NCBI GenBank assembly: GCA_035610835.1
Contig: CM069449.1
Span: forward strand, 36,277,887-36,341,886
Direction of reading: 5' to 3'
DNA from: Ophiura sarsii
Lineage: Eukaryota; Echinodermata; Ophiuroidea; Amphilepidida; Ophiuridae
DNA: 64,000 nt
Shown here piece after piece: positions 57,507 to 64,000 of the stretch (position 1 is its first letter; each line of letters starts with the position of its first letter). The notes beneath the pieces are model-generated. The model was not told the DNA's origin. It made no database searches and saw only the letters and a program-made list of their open reading frames with translations. The position numbers and the translations under genes were made by a program.

Positions 57507-58013
57507 ACCCTTTCCAGTCGCATCCAAGACTTGAAGGCCCAATTACATGACAGAGGTTATCCATCCAACCTTGTCAACAAAGAGATCAACAAGGCTTTAG
57601 CCATCCCTCGCCACGAGGCTCTTCAGCCGAAAGCCAGCCTGCGCCAACAAAATGACAGAACCCCACTTGTTCTTACATTCCACCCAGCATTTAAGGATGT
57701 CAGTAACACTCTCTTCAAATTCTTACCGATCCTTCACTCTTCAGACTACTGCAAGATGATTTTTGACCAACCTCCCATGGCCGCATTCCGCAGACCAACA
57801 AACATCAAAGATATAATTGTCCGCTCTACTCTACCTGCTATCACTCCCCCAACCAAAGGTTTTACCCCGTGTGTTAAATGTGCTGCTTGCACACATCAAA
57901 TACATGCCAATACTGTTCACCACACGGAACAAGCCTATCACTTCACCAGCCATACCAACAAGAAAGTGTTCAATATCAGCATGTCCCTACACTGCCTTTC
58001 TTACAATGTGGTG
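57507..58013 (+). pseudogene. Penelope-like connector and first half of GIY-YIG domain
   Basis: The frame reads SSRIQDLKAQLHDRGYP, then FHPAFKDVSNTLFKFLPIL and AFRRPTNIKDIIVRS, followed by a cysteine-containing CVKCAACTHQ stretch. It ends at the NVV-Y start of the nuclease motif, where the TA element entered. Confidence 0.85.
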
Positions 58014-58015
58014 TA

Positions 58016-58776
58016 CCGTATTATCCCTATTAAGCGCCCAGGACCTTATAAGCGCCCACCCCTGTTTTTCTCAATGACTAACAACAAACAATCTCTTATA
58101 AGCGCCCACCTTTTTAATTACCGTAGCACTGTACAACAACATTCTTCACAGCGTCCTTCACTAAAGCGGTACCAGTAAAAGCCGTGATTAGATAGCGGCC
58201 ATCTCTCCCCGATCCCACTAGGCACTAGGCTACTGATACGCGTACAGTAGCGCTGATACCACTGCCTGTACAGCGACCGGCGAGTGTTAATTTTCCGTTT
58301 TAATCGCACATGGTAATTCCACTAGTGCAACAGCTCCGTGTATCGTAGTCATTCATTGTGCCATTCATTTGTTCAGAAACGGGCACCACCAAAAATTATT
58401 GCGACATGCGTAGTGAGGAATGCGTACGAATATGCGTAGTGTTGTATTTTCATCACAAATGAAAAGCAAAGATGGCCGCCCACATGAAAACCAGATAAAT
58501 ATTGATGGCATTGTAGGCTAAGTTTTTGAACAAAATTGTAACAAATCGTTAGCGATTTGTCTTTCACAACTACTCATGGAATGTGATTGAAAAATTATAC
58601 TTCTTTCTTTCTTTCTATGAGCTAAAACATTGGTATGTTTACCGAAAAAATGTCTTCGCAACCTTGCCGAATTCGACAGTCTCAACGATAAATGAGTTTA
58701 AAAAAAGGTAATATAATAAGCGCCCACCCAAAATGACTTTGCTAACCGCCCTGGGCACTTAATAGGGATAATACGG
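58016..58776. mobile_element. 761-bp TA-flanked element inside the Penelope nuclease
   Basis: Second copy of the 40468-41212 family, in reverse orientation, with CCGTATTATCCCTATTAAGC ends and TA on both sides (58014-58015, 58777-58778). Removing 761 bp plus one TA would rejoin the flanking Penelope frame, so the insertion is simple and later than the element. Confidence 0.95.
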
Positions 58777-58778
58777 TA

Positions 58779-59026
58779 CCTCATATCCTGTCGAGCATGT
58801 AATATGCAATATGTGGGCAAGACGGGTAGATCTCTGAAGGTTAGAATTCTTGAACATTGTGCAGATACGCGTCATCAGAGGGATAAACCGGTTGCCAATC
58901 ATTTCAACCTTCTTGGTCATTCCTCTAGTGATATCTCTGTAATAGCTATTGATAAACCACGTATCAACAACCCAAACCTTCGCAAAACACTTGAAAATCA
59001 CTGGATCCACGCTATCCAAACTGTGA
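58779..59026 (+). pseudogene. Second half of the Penelope GIY-YIG nuclease
   Basis: Starts just after the insertion with ISCRACNMQYVGKTGRSLKV (the YIG half is QYVG). RILEH and the NHF and WIHAIQT stretches follow. The apparent last residues (HQISSI) are encoded by satellite sequence, so the natural C-terminus is missing. Confidence 0.9.
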
Positions 59027-59400
59027 CCCACCAAATCTCATCAATATAGGCCTTACTGATCTATTTGACCCCATATTTGACCCCTGATGACCTTGAATGA
59101 CCTCTGATGACCTTGAAAATTTAATCAGCAAAAAGAACACACCACCCCCCTTCCCTCCACCAAATCCATCAAGATCGCCCTTACGGATCTTATTTGACCC
59201 CATATTTGACCCCGATGACCTCGAATGACCTCCAATGACCTTGAAAATATGATCAGCAAAAGAACACCCCACCCCCTTTCCTGACATCAAGTCCCATCAA
59301 GATAGGCCTTACGGGTTTCTAGATATCGCGTCACAACGCGTCACAAAAGTTTTAAGCATATTTGACCCCGATGACCTTGAATGACCTCCGATGACCTTGA
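59027..59400 (+). repeat. TGACC satellite monomers
   Basis: About three monomers starting CACCAAATCTCATCAATATA. The same variant occurs near 63847. They include TTTGACCCC, GACCTTGAATGACC and AATTTAATCAGC blocks. Confidence 0.85.
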
Positions 59401-59424
59401 AACTAAACTTGCATACAAATTAAT

Positions 59425-59750
59425 ATGGATGACCATAATAATAATTTGTCTCACTACAAAAATACCAAACCTGTAATACTCTCAAAGTTATCAGATAAAA
59501 AAGCTACAGGTTGTGATAATATCCCGTCAAGATTATTAAAACTTGCGGCACCAATTATTTCACCAATCGTCACACATTTGATTAATCATTCTTTTACTAC
59601 ATGCACCTTCCCAAATAATCGGAAGACAGCAAGGGTTACTCCTATATTTAAGGCAGGGGATCCTGCTGATCCTGGTAATTACAGGCCTATTTCTATTTTA
59701 CCTGTTATTTCAAAGGTTATTGAAAGGGCTGTGTTTGATCAACTATATGT
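59425..59750 (+). pseudogene. Non-LTR retrotransposon RT fragment
   Basis: An open stretch reads SDKKATGCDNIPSRLLKLAA, then KTARVTPIFKAGDPADPGNY and RPISILPVISKVIERAVF, the N-terminal RT signature of jockey/CR1/L2-type LINEs. Similarity ends near 59750, before the catalytic FADD-type box, where unrelated sequence starts. It is cut at both ends. Confidence 0.85.
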
Positions 59751-60570
59751 AAGCTTAGGGATTTCCCGTGAATTTTTTAGGGGAAAACCGTGGGCATTTT
59801 TTGTGAAAACCGCGATTTACCGTGTTTATTGAGATTTCAAGAAAAAACCGCGCTGAAATTCCTTGATTTACGGAGCGGAGCGGCGGTCGTATTTTTAGGC
59901 ATTCAAAGCCACCGTAAACAAGTACCAATTTCCGGCGGCCTAGGCGGCCTTTCTTCCTCATTTTTTTGCCAGTGACTAAAGACAGCCCGTAGCTGCGTTG
60001 ATCTACACGTGTTGTTAGAAATTACGCATGAAAGTAGTAATAAAATCTATATTTTTCGTACTAAATGCAAACAAAATGTTTGGTACGATGTTAATATTAA
60101 TAATAAAGCTGTTTTGCGCAACCATTTGTACAAATAATAGCCCAATAAACATTTTTTTAATACTTTTCATACTACGTTTTTTAAGTTATTGTATGTAAAT
60201 TATTATTTTGTTTTTCCTTGCGAGAGGTCATGACGTGACCTGAAAACATTTATAGTCGCACGTACACAAACCTCATCTCAACCAATCGGAGAACCCCGAT
60301 CTATTTACAACATTATTATTGTAATTTATTCATCATCACGTGATTTATTTTCATCAATGAATTTTGTTTGCTGTTGTCGGCAAACCTTATCTCAACCAAT
60401 CGGAGAACTCCGATCTATTTACAACATTATTATTGTAATTTATTCATCATCACATGTCAATGAGTTTTGTTTGCTGTTGTCTACAATGGCGTCGTTCATG
60501 AAACATATGATACAATGTAGCACTGTCACAGAGGTATGCATTGTAGTTAATGCAAGGGATGTAATACCTT
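59751..60570. other. No gene; 115-bp tandem duplication
   Basis: 60266-60380 is repeated at 60381-60488 (CTCAACCAATCGGAGAAC, TTACAACATTATTATTGTAA). Otherwise unassigned. Confidence 0.6.
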
Positions 60571-63500
60571 GAAAAATGTAATCAACAAAAAGAACACACC
60601 AACCCCCTTCCCTCCACCAAATCCCATCAAGATAGGCCTTACTGATCTATTTGACCCCATATTTGACCCCAGATGACCCCGAAAAATTAATCAACCAAAA
60701 GAACACACCACCCCCCCCCCCCTTCCCTCCACCAAATCCCATCAAGATAGGCCTTACGGATCTATTTGACCCCCGATGACCCCGAAAAATTAATCAACAA
60801 AAAGAACACACCATCCCTCTTCCGTCCACCAAATCCCATCAAGATAGGCCTTACTGATCTATTTGACCCCATATTTGACCCCTGATGACCCCGAAAAATT
60901 AATCAACAAAAAGAACACACCACCCCCTTCCCTCCACCAAATCCCATCAAGATAGGCCTTACTGATCTATTTGACCCCATATTTGACCCCGATAACCCCG
61001 AAAAATTAATCAACAAAAAGAACACACCATCCATCCCTCTTCCGTCCACCAAATCCCATCAAGATAGGCCTTACTGATCTATTTGACCCCCGATGACCCC
61101 GAAAAATTAATCAACAAAAAGAACACACCACCCCCTTCCCTCCACCAAATCCCATCAAGATAGGCCCTACTGATCTATTTGACGCCATATTTGACCCCCG
61201 ATGACCCCGAAAAAATAATCAACAAAAAGAACACCCCATCCCTCTTCCATCCACCAAATCCCATCAAGATAGGCCTTACTGATCTATTTGACCCCATATT
61301 TGACCCCCGATGACCCCGAAAAATTAATCAACAAAAAGAACACACCACCCCCCTTCCCTCCACCAAAGCCCATCAAGATAGGCCTTACTGATCTATTTGA
61401 CCCCATATTTGACCCCCGATGACCCCGAAAAATGAATCAACAAAAAGAACACACCACCCCTTCCCTCCACCAAATCCCATCAAGATAGGCCTTACTGATC
61501 TATTTGACCCCATATTTGACCCCCAATGACCCCGAAAAATGAATCAACAAAAAGAACACACCATCCCTCTTCCGTCCACCAAATCCCATCAAGACAGGCC
61601 TTACTGATCTATTTGACCCCATATTTGACCCCCGATGACCCCGAAAAATGAATCAACAAAAAGAACACACCACCCCTTCCCTCCACCAAATCCCATCAAG
61701 ATAGGCCTTACTGATCTATTTGACCCCATATTTGACCCCCAATGACCCCGAAAAATTAATCAACAAAAAGAACACACCATCCCTCTTCTGTCCACCAAAT
61801 CCCATCAAGATAGGCCTTACTGATCTATTTGACCCCATATTTGACCCCCGATGACCCCGAAAAAATAATCAACAAAAAGAACACACCATCCCTCTTCCGT
61901 CCACCAAATCCCATCAAGATAGGCCTTACCAGGGCTGTACTTTCGGCGCGAATCCGCGAATCGATTCGCGTGAAGATTCGCGTAAAACACTTCCGCGTGA
62001 ATCCAGGTGGATTCTCGCCAAAAAAAAAAACAAAAAAAAAAAAAAAATTATAATTTTTTTTAATTTTTTTTTTTTTCTTCTTTTATTTTTCCAAGTTCAA
62101 AACAGGACCTTAGATGACTGGTATTTGACTCTAAACTGTTCAAGTTGAAATTAAAATGATGATTGTTCTAACAATAGTACAATAAATGTTTAAAATGCGG
62201 AATTTAAATTCAGTAAAAAGGATTCTCGCAAAAATATTCTGCGAGAATCCATTTGCGAGAATCCATGGATTCTCGCAAAATTCCTCTGCGAGAATCCATC
62301 CATTTGGATTCTCGCAGGATGTCGCGAAAGTACACCCCTGCTTACTGATCTATTTGACCCCATATTTGACCCCCGATGACCCCGAAAAATTAATCAACAA
62401 AAAGAACACACCATCCCTCTTCCGTCCACCAAATCCCATCAAGATAGGCCTTACTGATCTATTTGACCCCATATTTGACCTCCGATGACCCCGAAAAATT
62501 AATCAACAAAACAAACACACCACCCCCTTCCCTCCACCAAATCCCATCAAGATAGGCCTTACTGATCTATTTGACCCCATATTTGACCCCCGATGACCCC
62601 GAAAAATTAATCAACAAAAAGAACACACCATCCCCCTTCCGTCCACCAAATCCCATCAAGATAGGCCTTACTGATCTATTTGACCCCATATTTGACCTCC
62701 GATGACCCCGAAAAATTAATCAACAAAAAGAACACACCATCCCCCTTCCGTCCACCAAATCCCATCAAGATAGGCCTTACTGATCTATTTGACCCCATAT
62801 TTGACCTCCGATGACCCCGAAAAATTAATCAACAAAACGAACACACCACCCCCCTTCCCTCCACCAAATCCCATCAAGATAGGCCTTACTGATCTATTTG
62901 ACCCCATATTTGACCCCCGATGACCCCGAAAAATTAATCAACAAAAAGAACACACCATCCCCCTTCCGTCCACCAAATCCCATCAAGATAGGCCTTACTG
63001 ATCTATTTGACCCCATATTTGACCTCCGATGACCCCGAAAAATTAATCAACAAAAAGAACACACCATCCCCCTTCCGTCCACCAAATCCCATCAAGATAG
63101 GCCTTACTGATCTATTTGACCCCATATTTGACCTCCGATGACCCCGAAAAATTAATCAACAAAACGAACACACCACCCCCCTTCCCTCCACCAAATCCCA
63201 TCAAGATAGGCCTTACTGATCTATTTGACCCCATATTTGACCCCCGATGACCCCGAAAAATGAATCAACAAAAAGAACACACCACCCCCCTTCCCTCCAC
63301 CAAATCCCATCAAGATAGGCCTTACTGATCTATTTGACCCCATATTTGACCCCCGATGACCCCGAAAAATTAATCAACAAAAAGAACACACCACCCCCCT
63401 TCCCTCCACCAAATCCCATCAAGATAGGCCTTACTGATCTATTTGACCCCATATTTGACCCCAATGACCCCGAAAAATTAATCAACAAAAAGAACACACC

Positions 63501-64000
63501 ATCCATCTTCCGTCCACCAAATCCCATCAAGATAGGCATTACTGATCTATTTGACCCCATATTTGACCCCCGATGACCCCGAAAAATTAATCAACAAAAA
63601 GAACACCCCCCTTCCCTCCACCAAATCCCATCAAGATAGGCCTTACTGATCTATTTGACCCCATATTTGACCCCTGATGACCCCGAAAAATTAAGAACAA
63701 AAAGAACACACCATCCCCCTTCCCTCCACCAAATCCAATCAAGATAGGCCTTATGGATCTTATTTGACCCCCGATGACCTTGAATGACCTCTGATGACCT
63801 TAAAAATTTATTCAGCAAAAAGAACACACCACTCCCCTTCCCTCCACCAAATCTCATCAATATAGGCCTTACTGATCTATTTGACCCCATATTTGACCCC
63901 CGATGACCTTGAATGACCTCCGATGACCTTGAAAATTTAATCAGCAAAAAGAACACACCACCCCCCTCCACCAAATCCCATCAAGATCGGCCTTACGGAT
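60571..64000 (+). repeat. Satellite array, ~109-bp monomer
   Basis: About thirty head-to-tail monomers run to the window end. A monomer has GACCCCGAAAAATTAATCAA, CAAAAAGAACACACCA, a C-rich stretch, CACCAAATCCCATCAAGATA, GGCCTTACTGATCTATTTGA and CCCCATATTTGACC. The period is 109 bp between 62601 and 63255. Some early monomers lack the second TTTGACC block (about 90 bp). Variants with CAAAACGAACAC recur every 327-328 bp (62501, 62829, 63155), a three-monomer higher-order unit. From 63770 on, the older GACCTTGAATGACC type returns. Confidence 0.95.
61930..62340. mobile_element. 411-bp CAGGG-ended element inserted in the satellite
   Basis: CAGGGCTGTACTTTCG at 61930 and CGAAAGTACACCCCTG ending at 62340, between CTTAC copies (61925-61929, 62341-62345). 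Neighbouring monomers show the uninterrupted GGCCTTACTGATC, confirming a 5-bp duplication. It is rich in GCGAGAATCC and complements, like 47101-48110, with A/T homopolymers in the middle. Confidence 0.9.

Larger units (their letters stand above)
56500..59026 (+). mobile_element. Penelope-like retroelement, degraded and interrupted
   Basis: The order is RT fingers, RT palm and C-terminal GIY-YIG nuclease on the plus strand, diagnostic for Penelope-like elements. Several frame changes and one TGA (56642) disable it, and a 761-bp TA element splits the nuclease. The 3' end passes directly into TGACC satellite sequence. Confidence 0.9.

Noticed and set aside
61829..63974. Open frames of 74-107 codons in the satellite array
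   Set aside because: They repeat the same short peptide per monomer and arise from the tandem structure.
1..64000. tRNA, rRNA or other structured RNA genes
   Set aside because: I looked for conserved tRNA box and rRNA core motifs by eye and found none. A covariance-model scan would be decisive.

Overview
This window looks like a repeat-saturated genomic segment from a marine invertebrate. Coding density is very low, the only gene-like signals are exons bounded by GT-AG sites, the intergenic DNA is AT-rich, and there is a 100-N scaffold gap. Many eukaryotic transposon classes are present: a DIRS tyrosine-recombinase retrotransposon, a Penelope-like element with a GIY-YIG nuclease, non-LTR fragments, hAT elements, and TA- and TTAA-flanked inverted-repeat elements. 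A non-vertebrate deuterostome, perhaps an echinoderm, is my best guess. That is inference from repeat style; nothing in the window proves it.

Layout: the one convincing host-type gene is on the minus strand. Its large last exon (1757-4141) encodes a two-zinc-finger protein with a tyrosine-recombinase fold. Candidate upstream exons lie at 5735-5800, 6080-6184, 8622-8687, 25219-25317 and perhaps 45909-45950. All are phase 0 and four end in GAG before a GTA donor. From 4.2 to 12.8 kb there are TGACCT-rich repeats broken up by TTAA-flanked elements and by a segmental duplication that copied one exon. From 13.2 to 21.9 kb lies an almost complete but dead DIRS element (minus strand) with inverted terminal repeats and an internal complementary region, itself hit by two smaller elements. 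From 21.9 to 56.5 kb nested non-autonomous DNA elements dominate. From 56.5 to 59.0 kb is a Penelope-like element split by a TA element. A non-LTR reverse-transcriptase scrap follows, then from 60.57 kb to the window end a ~109-bp satellite array with a three-monomer higher-order period.

The most unusual signal is a set of three non-autonomous elements (27194-28178, 33058-35804, 42001-43261) that share the terminus GGGCARTTCC. Each carries its own private 13-14-bp word, repeated about eight times and starting right after the terminal repeat: GTTGCGGACGTAC, GTTACTCACGTTAC and GGTAACAGCGTGAC. Two further families show the same design with other termini: CAGGG-ended elements full of GCGAGAATCC, and a 2.67-kb TA element packed with GAGCTCGTAA-type palindromes. 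Several insertions can be proved inside the window because an unoccupied copy of the target site is also present.
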